From an uncultured Spirochaetaceae bacterium (GTDB lineage Bacteria > Spirochaetota > Spirochaetia > Treponematales > UBA12059): 8,454 bases of DNA. Shown here one piece after another: positions 1 to 6,565 of this stretch. The notes below the pieces were generated by a model that saw only the letters and a program-made list of their open reading frames with translations, had not been told where the DNA came from and made no database searches. Position 1 is the first letter of the stretch, and each line of letters opens with the position of its first letter. The stretch is from assembly GCA_938004315.1 (NCBI GenBank), contig CALKWG010000211.1:1-8454 (forward strand), read 5' to 3'. The position numbers and the translations under genes are program-made.

Positions 1-256
1 CCGGGGCCAGGGCTATGCCGGGGTATAGGTGGATGCCGAAGAACACCGCGATGAAGGCGGGCAGGTAGGGCCAGTAGGTCACGAAGGACTTGAAGTTGAT
101 GATGGCCAGGTCGTAGGCGTTTACCACGAAGAAGCCGAAGCCGAAGCAGGCCATGACGGCCAGGGCGTCGGCTGCGACGAAGGTCGAAGCCATATAGTAG
201 ACGTGGCGGTTGAGGTGCCGGCTCGTAACGGAGACTTTTATGTCGTCGACGGTCAT
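1..256 (-). CDS. wbaP: WbaP-like polyprenyl-phosphate sugar-1-phosphate transferase, N-terminal part (runs off left edge)
   Basis: Only the first 85 residues are present, beginning at ATG 256-254 with AAGGA about 7 nt upstream. After a short basic N-terminus there is a hydrophobic segment at about residues 24-48. A second follows at about 60-76 (YWPYLPAFIAVFFGI), leading into LYPGIALAP at 77-85. A transmembrane stretch followed by a (L)YPG-x-x-L-x-P motif is typical of the N-terminal membrane domain of WbaP-type initiating transferases. These load galactose- or glucose-1-phosphate onto undecaprenyl phosphate at the inner membrane to start capsule, exopolysaccharide or O-antigen repeat units. 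The catalytic C-terminal bacterial sugar transferase domain lies outside the window, so the sugar cannot be inferred. The gene follows hydrolase B after 49 nt and is probably the next gene of the same operon. An unrelated multi-pass membrane protein cannot be fully excluded. Confidence 0.75.
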   Translation of the reverse strand, partial: MTVDDIKVSVTSRHLNRHVYYMASTFVAADALAVMACFGFGFFVVNAYDLAIINFKSFVTYWPYLPAFIAVFFGIHLYPGIALAP

Positions 257-305
257 AGTCGTTCCTTAATATCGTTCTCTGACAATGCTTCTTGAAGCGT
301 ATCGG

Positions 306-1325
306 TTACGGCGCCGCCGTCAAGGGCCGGACTCGGTCCAGGAAGCGCCCGATGGCGTCGACGGCGGCGGCTTGCCCGGCGCCTAGGTCGAAGACGATAT
401 GCCCCACGCCCGGAAGGGTCAACTCCTGGACGGCCGGGAAAGCCCGCACGATGGCGCGGCGGCTGTACGCTACGTTTATGGCGTCCTCATCCTCGCCCCA
501 AAGGCAAAGGAGCGGCGTAGCTGCGGGGCCGGCCTTAGCCAGCCGGCGCTGCCAAGCGCCCAGCCGACGCAGGTACGATAGCGGTATGAAAGGCGCGCCT
601 AGGAAGCCCTCCTCGTAGCCGTAGGGCGGCACCGCCGCCACGAAGGGCCCCAAGACCGCCGCCGCGGCGCGGTAGCGGCCGTAGCCGGCCGGCCTCACGA
701 GGGGCGCCAGGAGCACGCCGGCGTCGAAGAGCCCCGGCTCGCGCTCCAAGCTGGCCAGGACCGCCGCGCCGCCGGCGCTGTGACCAAGGATCACCCACGG
801 CCCGACGGCCCCGCGCTCCCGCGCCCAGTTTTTCAAGGCGGCCGACAGGAGGGCGTAATCGCTAAAGTCGCCTATGGCCCCGGACAGGCCCGTGGAGAAG
901 CCGTGCCCCGGTAGGTCGGCCGCTAGCACGAGCCAGCCGCGCTCGGCCAGCCTGGCTAGGCCCGGCACATTATAGCCGCTGTAGGACATGAAGCCGTGGT
1001 AAGCCACGATCGTGCCCCGCGGCGGCGCGCTAAACGGCGGATCCAGGACGATGAGCCCTACCCGGCCCTTCTCCCATTCGGCCAGCTCGAAGCGTAAAGC
1101 GCCTGGGAACTCATAGCCGCGGAAGAGCGCGGCCAGCATGGCGCGGTACTCCGCCGTCGCCGGCCCCTCCGCCCCGGCATGCGCCTCCGCCCGCAAGGCC
1201 TCCCGGCGCGGCTCTAGGGGGTCGGCGGGATAGAGGCCAAGGGTACCGCAGCCGGCCGCGGCGAGGGCGATGAGCGCGGCGAGGGAGGCCGGCGCCGCGC
1301 GCTGAAGACCGTACGCTCCGGCCAT
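306..1325 (-). CDS. Alpha/beta-hydrolase lipoprotein B (lysophospholipase/monoacylglycerol-lipase-like)
   Basis: This 339-aa protein has a hydrophobic N-terminus ending in LAAAGC, with Cys26 as the probable lipidated residue. The -3 position is Ala rather than Leu, a relaxed lipobox of the kind spirochaetes use. The alpha/beta-hydrolase core is complete: oxyanion-hole HGF at 110-112, the DLPGHGFSTG strand-turn at 138-146, nucleophile elbow GHSAG with Ser183, an acidic residue in GEDEDAIN (Asp279 or Asp281), and His309 in GVGHIVF. This pattern is closest to Hydrolase_4 lysophospholipases and monoacylglycerol lipases, which cleave acyl esters. The real substrate is unknown. Its start lies 2 nt beyond the stop of the barrel gene and has no clear Shine-Dalgarno, so translation is probably coupled. 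It is a paralogue of hydrolase A (2968-3975), with near-identical GWLVLA-DLPGHG blocks. It likely sits on the envelope surface or in the periplasm. Confidence 0.85.
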   Translation of the reverse strand: MAGAYGLQRAAPASLAALIALAAAGCGTLGLYPADPLEPRREALRAEAHAGAEGPATAEYRAMLAALFRGYEFPGALRFELAEWEKGRVGLIVLDPPFSAPPRGTIVAYHGFMSYSGYNVPGLARLAERGWLVLAADLPGHGFSTGLSGAIGDFSDYALLSAALKNWARERGAVGPWVILGHSAGGAAVLASLEREPGLFDAGVLLAPLVRPAGYGRYRAAAAVLGPFVAAVPPYGYEEGFLGAPFIPLSYLRRLGAWQRRLAKAGPAATPLLCLWGEDEDAINVAYSRRAIVRAFPAVQELTLPGVGHIVFDLGAGQAAAVDAIGRFLDRVRPLTAAP

Positions 1326-1327
1326 AC

Positions 1328-2971
1328 CTAGTAGCGCCTGAGCGCCCCGTCGCCCGCGCCGAAGGAGAGGCCGGCGCGCAGGTCCAGGGCGCCGGCTAGG
1401 GCCCCGTCCTTGGCCACGAGCCCCGGCCGCAGGCTTATGAAACCGCGGCCGAAGCCAAGGTCTGCCTCGGCCCGAGCCTTGAGGCCCAGCTCTATAAAGA
1501 GCGTCCGCGGGGCGTTCTCTATGGCCGGGTCGCGCTTATACTCGGTATCGACGAGGTTCGCTTGCGTATTCTTAGAAAGAATGAGCGCGTCCAAGGACAG
1601 GGTCAGCCACGGCGCCAGCGGCCGGGCGAAGGCGTCCAGCTTGAGCCAGGCGGCGCCGGGGCCGTAGGGGCTGGAGAAGGGTAGCAGTATGCCGTCGCCG
1701 TCGTCGGTATAGTAGCGGGCTACCTGGCGGGCTAAATGCAGCTTCTCTCCGCCTAAGAGGTCGCTATGCGACTCGATGGCGTCGAAGTTGCCCCACAGGT
1801 AGTGGGTATAGCCGGCCTGGGCTAGGGCGCGCAGGCCGCCGAGCAGGCTCGGGGCGGCGTACTCCGCGGCCAGGGCGTAGGCGTCTATGGTGGGTACCGG
1901 GCTGTCGGCCACGCCGAAGATATCGGAGCTGATGTCGTCGTAGCCGGCCATGGCGTGCAGGGCCAGGCCCGGGGCCGCGGCCCAGGAGAAGTCCAGGATC
2001 AGGGCCATGTTGTCCGGGTAGAAATCCAGGCCGTGCCAGGTGGCCACCGGGAGGAAGTCGTTGGCCTCCCAGTAGACCGGGCTCCGCGCGTAGAAAATCT
2101 GCTCGCCTATGGCGGCGCGGAAGCGCCTGCCCGTGTACTGGATGCGGTGGATGCCGAAGAAGGGCGGCGTGGGCGAGGCCCCGTTCCAGAGCTCATCTTT
2201 CTTAATAACGTCGTTTTGGAAGACGCCGTCTCCGTCCGGACCGATGGCTTCCCACGATTCTATGGGATAGAAGCCGCCGAAGAGCCAATCGAAGCTCAGG
2301 CGCCCCAAGCGGCCGTAGAAGCGGAACGCGTCGACGTAGGGCAGGAGCTCGGTCGGGTAGAAGCCCTTCAGGGCGGCGGGGCCCAGCTGTACCGGTCCGC
2401 GGCCCAGGCTGAGGCGCACGCCGTCGCCCTCCCAGGCCAGCATGCCGCGCGCTAGGATCTGGTTGTCGAAAAGGAGGCCCTGCCCGGAGCCGCCGTCGGC
2501 CGGCAGGTTCCAGGTATTGTGATAGACGCCGTCCCATTCCTTGCGCCCTTCGATTTCCAAGCCTATAAAGAGGCCGTTGTCGGCCGCCACCGCCAGCCCC
2601 GCGCGCAGGAAGGGCGCGCGGCCGGCCCAGGCCCGGGCCAGGTCGACTCCGACCCGCGGGGCCGCCGGCTCGATCATGAGGCCCTCGCCGGCCAGCCAGG
2701 CTTCGAGGACCGTATCCAGGAAAGCGTAGTATCGGGCGCCTTCGGCCTCCGGCGCCGCGGCCGTCTCAGGGACGTAGCCCACGGCGGCTCCCGCCTCCCG
2801 GAGCTGCCGCAGGCTCGCCGGGAAGCTCGTGAGCGGGAGGGCCAGGCCCGCCCTCAGGTAGGCCTCGCGCAGGGCCAGGACTTGCGGCGAATCGGCGCCG
2901 AATTCCTGGGCGACGGCGGGGGCCGCGGCGGCCAGCGCCACGGCCATGATGCATGCCAAGCTTCGTCTCAT
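1328..2971 (-). CDS. Predicted outer-membrane beta-barrel, capsule-assembly Wzi-like
   Basis: This 547-aa protein has a clear signal peptide: basic MRR, a hydrophobic run to about residue 19, then cleavage near AVA-QEF. Residues 25-120 form a soluble alpha-rich segment. The rest is aromatic- and glycine-rich alternating sequence typical of a beta-barrel, with strand-like stretches at 122-143 and 171-191 and many later. The block GRGPVQLGPAAL at 190-201, followed by FYPTELLPYVDAFRFYG, resembles the GR...GPG...L...A.P.D..R pattern of Wzi/capsule-assembly barrels, which bind capsule at the outer membrane. Start ATG 2971-2969 overlaps the hydrolase A stop as ATGA, and GGGGAG lies about 11 nt upstream. 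The position beside a WbaP-like gene supports a polysaccharide role. The Wzi assignment rests on motif impression and context. A generic spirochaete porin-like barrel is the alternative. Confidence 0.7.
   Translation of the reverse strand: MRRSLACIMAVALAAAAPAVAQEFGADSPQVLALREAYLRAGLALPLTSFPASLRQLREAGAAVGYVPETAAAPEAEGARYYAFLDTVLEAWLAGEGLMIEPAAPRVGVDLARAWAGRAPFLRAGLAVAADNGLFIGLEIEGRKEWDGVYHNTWNLPADGGSGQGLLFDNQILARGMLAWEGDGVRLSLGRGPVQLGPAALKGFYPTELLPYVDAFRFYGRLGRLSFDWLFGGFYPIESWEAIGPDGDGVFQNDVIKKDELWNGASPTPPFFGIHRIQYTGRRFRAAIGEQIFYARSPVYWEANDFLPVATWHGLDFYPDNMALILDFSWAAAPGLALHAMAGYDDISSDIFGVADSPVPTIDAYALAAEYAAPSLLGGLRALAQAGYTHYLWGNFDAIESHSDLLGGEKLHLARQVARYYTDDGDGILLPFSSPYGPGAAWLKLDAFARPLAPWLTLSLDALILSKNTQANLVDTEYKRDPAIENAPRTLFIELGLKARAEADLGFGRGFISLRPGLVAKDGALAGALDLRAGLSFGAGDGALRRY
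2968..2971 (-). other. ATGA stop/start overlap coupling hydrolase A and the barrel gene
   Basis: The TGA of hydrolase A (2970-2968) and the ATG of the barrel gene (2971-2969) share bases, giving the classic 4-nt overlap. This indicates one mRNA and coupled, probably stoichiometric, translation of the lipoprotein and the outer-membrane barrel. Confidence 0.85.
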
Positions 2972-3975
2972 CGTTCAGTCAGCTCCCCTAAAGAATCGAG
3001 CAGGGCCGCCCACAGTTGCGGGTCGGCGTCCGCTTTATCCAGCTCCCAATGCCCGAGGCCCGACAGGGTAGAGAGGCCGCCCCAGGCGGCTAACCCGGCG
3101 AGCGAACGGCCCAGCCTCGCCGAGGCGGCGTTACTGAGCGCCTCGTCCCGGCCCATAAGGAGGAAGCCCAAGCGCGGGGCGTCGGGCGCTGAAAGCGCTT
3201 GGACTAGGAGCCGCGCGTGCGGCCGGCTCGCCCAAGCCCGATAGGCCCGGAACCAGCCGCGGCGCGCCCCGCCTGGCAGCTCGTCGGAGAACAAGCCCGC
3301 GACGGCCGCCCCGATAGAGGCAGGCGCGTGGGCGCGTATGCGCAGGAGGGGCGCCAGAAGCAGGGCCGCATCCGCTCTGCACCCGCCCTCCTCCAGGTAG
3401 GAGAGGATCACGGCGCCGCCCAGGCTATGCCCAACGAGCGCTAGGGGCCGCGGCAGGCCCGCGGCGGACGCCGCGCCGACGACCCGGGACAGGGCGCGGC
3501 CATAGTCGTCGAAGCTATCGATGTCCAGAGGGTCGCCCCCCGAGCGGCCGTGACCGGGCAAATCCGGCGCTAAGACGAGCCAGCCGCCTTCAGCCAAGGC
3601 CCGTATCGCGGGAAGCGAGCTCTCGGCCCGGGCCATGTAGCCGTGAACGAAGATTACGGTGCCGCGCGGCTCGCGATCCTCGGCCGCCGTCGGCGAGGCC
3701 ATGGCGAAGACGGCAAGCTCTACATCGCCCGCGCCGGCCGCGAGGTTCGCGGGCCCGGCCAACAAGCCGGGAGCCTGCAAGGCCGCGTCCGCCAACCAAG
3801 CGATCGCGACGGCATCGCCCGCGGCGAATCCTAGCTCGGCCTCGTAGGCGGCGAGAGCGACGTTCACGGTCGGCGGCACCTGGGTAGCGCAGCCGGCTAA
3901 TAAGGCGAAGGCGGCCAGCATGACCGGCCGTACGATATGATGGCTCAGGTATACCTTATCCTCGCGGCCGCTCAT
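2968..3975 (-). CDS. Alpha/beta-hydrolase lipoprotein A
   Basis: This 335-aa protein has lipobox LLAGC with Cys29 as the probable lipidation site. The N-terminus is unusually long and polar (17 residues before the hydrophobic core). The hydrolase core shows HGY at 111-113, DLPGHGRSGG at 138-147, nucleophile elbow GHSLGG with Ser184, Asp277 in MGRDEALSN, and His309 in GLGHWELDK. The family cleaves acyl esters such as lysophospholipids and monoacylglycerols. The substrate here is unknown. The start at 3975-3973 is the only standard ATG giving a workable signal peptide, because the next Met (residue 19) leaves too short a leader. No Shine-Dalgarno precedes it, and the start lies inside the 3' end of truncated hepT, whose stop falls 15 nt further on. 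Termination-reinitiation coupling is therefore likely. The odd N-terminus may be a by-product of the rearrangement that cut hepT. It is paralogous to hydrolase B. Confidence 0.83.
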   Translation of the reverse strand: MSGREDKVYLSHHIVRPVMLAAFALLAGCATQVPPTVNVALAAYEAELGFAAGDAVAIAWLADAALQAPGLLAGPANLAAGAGDVELAVFAMASPTAAEDREPRGTVIFVHGYMARAESSLPAIRALAEGGWLVLAPDLPGHGRSGGDPLDIDSFDDYGRALSRVVGAASAAGLPRPLALVGHSLGGAVILSYLEEGGCRADAALLLAPLLRIRAHAPASIGAAVAGLFSDELPGGARRGWFRAYRAWASRPHARLLVQALSAPDAPRLGFLLMGRDEALSNAASARLGRSLAGLAAWGGLSTLSGLGHWELDKADADPQLWAALLDSLGELTER

Positions 3976-4159
3976 GTATGCGGACGAAGGCCAGGTCTAT
4001 GGCCGCTTGGCAGGCCCGCTCTACGTTGAGCGTAAGCGCGTCGACCCGCGTCTGGTTCGTAAATTCCGGATCGGCAACATACTCTTCTTTGATCCGCGCG
4101 ATGCAGCGGCCGATGATCGCGGCCTTATTGAGCGCTATGTCGCTAGACGGCGAAGGCAT
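3956..4159 (-). pseudogene. hepT: Truncated HepT-like (DUF86/HEPN) toxin, N-terminal half only
   Basis: The 67-residue product matches the beginning of HepT/DUF86 proteins: an early (D)IALNKAAIIGRCIARIKEEY helix, then a D-x-L-x-LNVERACQAAIDLA helix at about residues 40-57. Family members run to about 130-145 aa. They carry the RNase motif R-x4-6-H and the tyrosine that MntA AMPylates in the second half, all of which is missing. The frame stops at TAA 3958-3956, inside the start region of hydrolase A, and neither other frame downstream resumes the HepT pattern. This is therefore a deletion or rearrangement end, not a simple frameshift. GGGAG lies about 7 nt upstream of ATG 4159-4157, and the start overlaps the mntA 3' end by 17 nt, the usual mntA-hepT arrangement. 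It is expected to lack RNase activity. It may still be translated, and may matter as the upstream cistron that delivers ribosomes to hydrolase A. Confidence 0.75.
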
Positions 4160-4535
4160 GAAGGAGCTCCCGGCGGTCGTCGTTATACTGGCCGTACATG
4201 GAAAGGAAGGTCATCTCCATAAAGTCGGCGTAGCCTGGGTCGGCGGCGTAGGCGCGCAGGCCCTTCAAGACCGCCTCGCGCGCGTACACCAGGTTGCGCG
4301 AACTTAAGACCCCGACGTCCGCATCGAGGCCGCAGCGGAACGAAAGCTCCGTACCCAAGGCGACCCGCGCCCGGGCGTCCAAGTCCGTACCGCGGACGGG
4401 TAGGAGCGCCACGTCCACGTCACTGCTTGGCCTGGCCGTACCGGCCGCGCGGCTCCCCAAGAGGTAGGCGGCCGCGACCCGCGGATCGCCGCGGCAGACT
4501 TCGGCGACGACGACTAAGAGGGCATCGGCGTTCAT
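4143..4535 (-). CDS. mntA: MntA-like minimal nucleotidyltransferase (antitoxin)
   Basis: This 130-aa protein of the MNT family has the motif GSRAAGTARPSSDVDVAL at 27-44, fitting GS-x10-D-x-D with Ser28, Asp39 and Asp41. A third acidic position lies in LDADVGVL (Asp71/Asp73). These are the metal- and nucleotide-binding residues of the polymerase-beta fold. The C-terminal helix with FMEMTFLSMYGQYND resembles the tail of MntA proteins. Characterised MntA antitoxins neutralise HepT by transferring AMP to a tyrosine near its active site. All catalytic residues look intact, yet the adjacent hepT has lost the target half. The start ATG 4535-4533 overlaps the AbiEii stop as ATGA and has GGAG 5 nt upstream. 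It could be an orphan, act on another HEPN protein, or be decaying without selection. Confidence 0.85.
   Translation of the reverse strand: MNADALLVVVAEVCRGDPRVAAAYLLGSRAAGTARPSSDVDVALLPVRGTDLDARARVALGTELSFRCGLDADVGVLSSRNLVYAREAVLKGLRAYAADPGYADFMEMTFLSMYGQYNDDRRELLHAFAV
4532..4535 (-). other. ATGA stop/start overlap coupling AbiEii-like gene and mntA
   Basis: The TGA (4534-4532) of the AbiEii-like gene overlaps the ATG (4535-4533) of mntA. Two different nucleotidyltransferase-fold genes are therefore translationally coupled on one transcript. Confidence 0.85.
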
Positions 4536-5218
4536 GATAGCTCCGGGGCGCCGGCCTGAGCGAGCGAGTTCATGCCGCCGCGGCCCAGATCCCGGACCAA
4601 GTCCGGTAGGACGCCGGCGTAGCGCTCCGCCGTATCGGGCTTAGCGAACGGGACCGCGCGTAAGGCCGCGACGGGAAAGGTTTGCAGGCGAAACAAGAGC
4701 TCTTCAAGCTCGAATCGCTCCTTGGTCGCGGCGTCCGCCAAGGCCGCCTTCCAGTTAAACCGGCGGGCCAGCGATATCGCCGCCAGGTCGGCTACGTCGC
4801 GGCCTTCGTCGCGGTCCAGGACGGCGCAGATCTTATTGCTTAGGATATTCCTCACCGTATCCACGACGAGCGCCCCCCTGGCGAGGGGGAGCCCGACGCG
4901 CGGGATTCGGTCGGCGACGAAATCTATCTTCAAATCCACGGAGCCCGTCGCGATACGGACGCGCTTGAAGTCCCGGGCGTCTATCTCGATTTCGAGCCCC
5001 GGCCAGCGCGCGCTGAGCTTGCCGGCGACGAGCCGGAAGGCGTCGCCGAAGAGCCCCAGCTCGTGGGTAAAGAAGTCCAAGTCGTCGCTATAGCGATGGC
5101 CGAGGTAGAAACGGCTGAGCGCGGTCCCGCCGGAGAGGTAAAAGCCGAGCGGCTCCTCGAAAGTCAGGGCTAGGGCTTCGTCCTGCAGGGCGTAGAGCGC
5201 CTCGTAGTCTTTAAGCAT
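4532..5218 (-). CDS. AbiEii/AbiGii-family nucleotidyltransferase (toxin)
   Basis: The 228-aa product begins at ATG 5218-5216, chosen because GGGAGA lies 6 nt upstream and the protein then starts like family members (MLKDYEALYALQDEAL). A longer frame reaches back to 5296, but its extra 26 residues are non-homologous and lie in the previous gene. Visible motifs: GGTALSRFYLGHRYSD at 30-45 followed by DLDFF, the nucleotide-binding acidic pair (Asp46, Asp48). Next is DLKIDF at 95-100 (acidic Asp95/Asp99), then NKICAVLDRDEGRD at 128-141 with Lys129 and Arg136, matching the K...R...D motif. AbiEii proteins are GTP-binding toxins of type IV phage-defence systems. The related MenT toxins add nucleotides to tRNA. 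The usual AbiEi winged-helix antitoxin is absent; an unrelated small gene sits upstream instead. All catalytic positions look intact. Confidence 0.88.
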   Translation of the reverse strand: MLKDYEALYALQDEALALTFEEPLGFYLSGGTALSRFYLGHRYSDDLDFFTHELGLFGDAFRLVAGKLSARWPGLEIEIDARDFKRVRIATGSVDLKIDFVADRIPRVGLPLARGALVVDTVRNILSNKICAVLDRDEGRDVADLAAISLARRFNWKAALADAATKERFELEELLFRLQTFPVAALRAVPFAKPDTAERYAGVLPDLVRDLGRGGMNSLAQAGAPELS

Positions 5219-5224
5219 CGCGCT

Positions 5225-5230
5225 TCTCCC
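5225..5230 (-). promoter_or_regulatory. Shine-Dalgarno fixing the AbiEii-like start
   Basis: GGGAGA on the minus strand lies 6 nt before ATG 5218-5216 and overlaps the last base of the preceding stop codon. It supports the 5218 start over the 5296 start, which has no such site. Confidence 0.7.
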
Positions 5231-5559
5231 TAAGATCCGATGCGCCAATCCAGCTCGGGGATAGCTTCGCGAACGCCTAAGTAGAGGTAGCGCCATACTT
5301 TGCGGCGCCTCTCCTGGCTCGAGCGCGGCAGGGGTCGGGTCATGCCGGCTAGGTAGCCCTTGATTTGCGCCTCGGAGAACAAGGCCTTCACGGCCTGGCC
5401 GTCGGGAGACTCGACGAACGCGCGCTTAAAAAGCCGGGCTTTAGCCTCGTCGTCGCCGTCGCGGAACTGCCGCAGCCAGTCCTCCGCGGTCTCGGTCGTA
5501 TTGCCCCAGGAGCACGCGGCGAACAAGTTTTTTATCGCCTCCAGGCTCGGCTCTTGCAT
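5230..5559 (-). CDS. Unrecognised 109-aa protein, possible partner/antitoxin of the AbiEii-like protein
   Basis: No family is recognised with confidence. The start is taken at ATG 5559-5557, which has AGGG 5 nt upstream and begins MQEPSLEAIKNLF. The frame stays open to 5619, but that part looks non-coding. The protein is soluble and charged, probably all-helical. It has an acidic middle (FRDGDDEAKARLF at about 32-44), a helix SEAQIKGYLAGM at about 61-72, a strongly basic stretch SSQERRRKVWRYLYLG at about 79-94 and C-terminal ELDWRIGS. There is no signal peptide or membrane segment. It ends 11 nt before the AbiEii-like start and supplies that gene's Shine-Dalgarno, which is typical toxin-antitoxin spacing. 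The position fits the antitoxin slot normally held by AbiEi, but the length and sequence do not look like the AbiEi winged helix. The function is inferred from position only. Confidence 0.7.
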   Translation of the reverse strand: MQEPSLEAIKNLFAACSWGNTTETAEDWLRQFRDGDDEAKARLFKRAFVESPDGQAVKALFSEAQIKGYLAGMTRPLPRSSQERRRKVWRYLYLGVREAIPELDWRIGS

Positions 5560-5705
5560 GGCTACCCTACCTGCGTTGAATAGAAACGGTATCGACGGCG
5601 AACTCGCCCAAGGGATCATGGACCGCAGCGCGGCCCAGGCTTCGAAGGTCGAACCGAAGCCTTTGACGGCCCGCAGGGCGGGGGCGGCCCGGCCCAGACC
5701 TCGGC

Positions 5706-6320
5706 TCAGGCCCCCACCAGCACCTCGGCCAGGCGCTTGGCGCCCGGCAGGGGCGGGGAGGACGGGTCGTCGCCCTCCGCCTCGATGAGCACGGTGGAGG
5801 GGTCGGCGGCCAGGCGGGCCGCCTTGACCGGGTCGGCGCCCTTGACGAAGGTCAGGCCGTGGCGCTCGCAGGCGTACTCCAGGATGAAGTCCAGGTCGGA
5901 GGCGCCGGCCAGGACGACGCGCTGGGCGCCGCCGCGCTTGGCCCGCATGGCGAAGGCCTCCAGGATGTCGCGGTACATGGCGGCGCTGCGGGCGGTCCGC
6001 CGGAAGTAGCGGTAGCTGCGCCTGGCTATCTCGGCCACGCCCTCGGGGCTCAGGGCGTACTGGATGTTCCGCGCGTTCAGGCGGCGTAGCATCACCCAGC
6101 CCTTGTCGGCGAAGCGCTTAAGGAGCGCGTTCGTCATGCCTAGGGACAGCCCCGCGGACTCGGCCAGCTCGCGCTGGGTCAGGGCCCGCTGGCGGCGCTG
6201 GGACTCGTAGATGCTCTCCAGTATGGCCAGCTCCGCGTCGGCCGGGGACGACGCTACGGCCGACGCCGCCTCGGGGGCGAGGGAAGCTAGAGTATCGAAC
6301 GATATGGTGGCGTTGATCAT
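5706..6320 (-). CDS. EPS-type winged helix-turn-helix transcriptional regulator
   Basis: The 204-aa product starts at ATG 6320-6318 (MINATISFDTL), with AAGAAAG a few bases upstream. A longer frame to 6581 is rejected because its 87 extra residues are Arg/Pro-rich and read like untranslated GC-rich DNA. Residues 30-92 form a MarR-like winged helix: LAILESIYES helix, TQRELAESAGLSLGMTNALL as the helix-turn-helix (48-67), FADKGWV, then the wing LNARNIQYALSPEGVAEIAR. This closely follows regulators associated with exopolysaccharide loci. The C-terminal half (about 120-200) contains QRVVLAGASDLDFILEYA and STVLIEAE, which suggests a small alpha/beta sensor-like domain. Ligand unknown. A dyad operator lies at its own promoter, which fits autoregulation. 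Its likely targets are the downstream envelope genes, now separated from it by the AbiEii/MntA/HepT segment. Confidence 0.82.
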   Translation of the reverse strand: MINATISFDTLASLAPEAASAVASSPADAELAILESIYESQRRQRALTQRELAESAGLSLGMTNALLKRFADKGWVMLRRLNARNIQYALSPEGVAEIARRSYRYFRRTARSAAMYRDILEAFAMRAKRGGAQRVVLAGASDLDFILEYACERHGLTFVKGADPVKAARLAADPSTVLIEAEGDDPSSPPLPGAKRLAEVLVGA

Positions 6321-6565
6321 GGGTCTTTCTTGTTCGGGAGAGCGGAGCGAGCGTCGCGGCAGCTCCGGGCGGATTAGGGTACGAGCCGGCCGCCGCCCAT
6401 GGGGGCGGCTATCGCGAGGGGCCCGGTTCTCCTCGCGGCCTATGAGCCTGTAGTCCCGCCCCGCCCGGCGCGGCCGGAGCGCGCTACCGGGTCTAGTCGG
6501 GCGGGAGTCTGGCGGGAACGGTCGCCGTCGGGCCGCCTGAGCGCCGACCCGCGCGTGTTCACGCG
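6321..6565 (-). other. Long GC-rich 5' leader of the regulator gene with strong hairpins
   Basis: If the promoter at 6572-6600 is right, about 245 nt of untranslated RNA precede the regulator. Perfect hairpins visible here are 6392-6409 (7-bp GCCGCCC/GGGCGGC stem, 4-nt loop), 6413-6437 (7-bp CGCGAGG/CCTCGCG stem, 11-nt loop) and 6465-6477 (5-bp stem). No known riboswitch core was recognised, and no gene is supported on either strand. In such GC-rich DNA some hairpins arise by chance. Confidence 0.4.

Noticed and set aside
257..305. Possible promoter before the WbaP-like gene
   Set aside because: The TATTAA-like sequence overlaps the Shine-Dalgarno and has no -35 at suitable spacing. Read-through from the hydrolase operon is simpler.
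1955..2455. 166-codon plus-strand open frame
   Set aside because: Antisense to the outer-membrane barrel gene, with a charged, repetitive composition and no start signal.
2519..3244. 241-codon plus-strand open frame opposite the barrel and hydrolase A genes
   Set aside because: Antisense to two well-supported genes, low-complexity Arg/Gly/Ala composition, no recognisable domain. A result of high GC content.
5219..5296. Longer start for the AbiEii-like protein
   Set aside because: The extension overlaps the upstream 109-aa gene and is not family-like, while ATG 5218 has a good Shine-Dalgarno.
5638..5661. Hairpin GGCTTCG...CGAAGCC after the regulator gene, considered as a terminator
   Set aside because: Only a 7-bp stem with a 10-nt loop and no T-run on the minus strand. 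It may still have a minor role, but termination is not supported.
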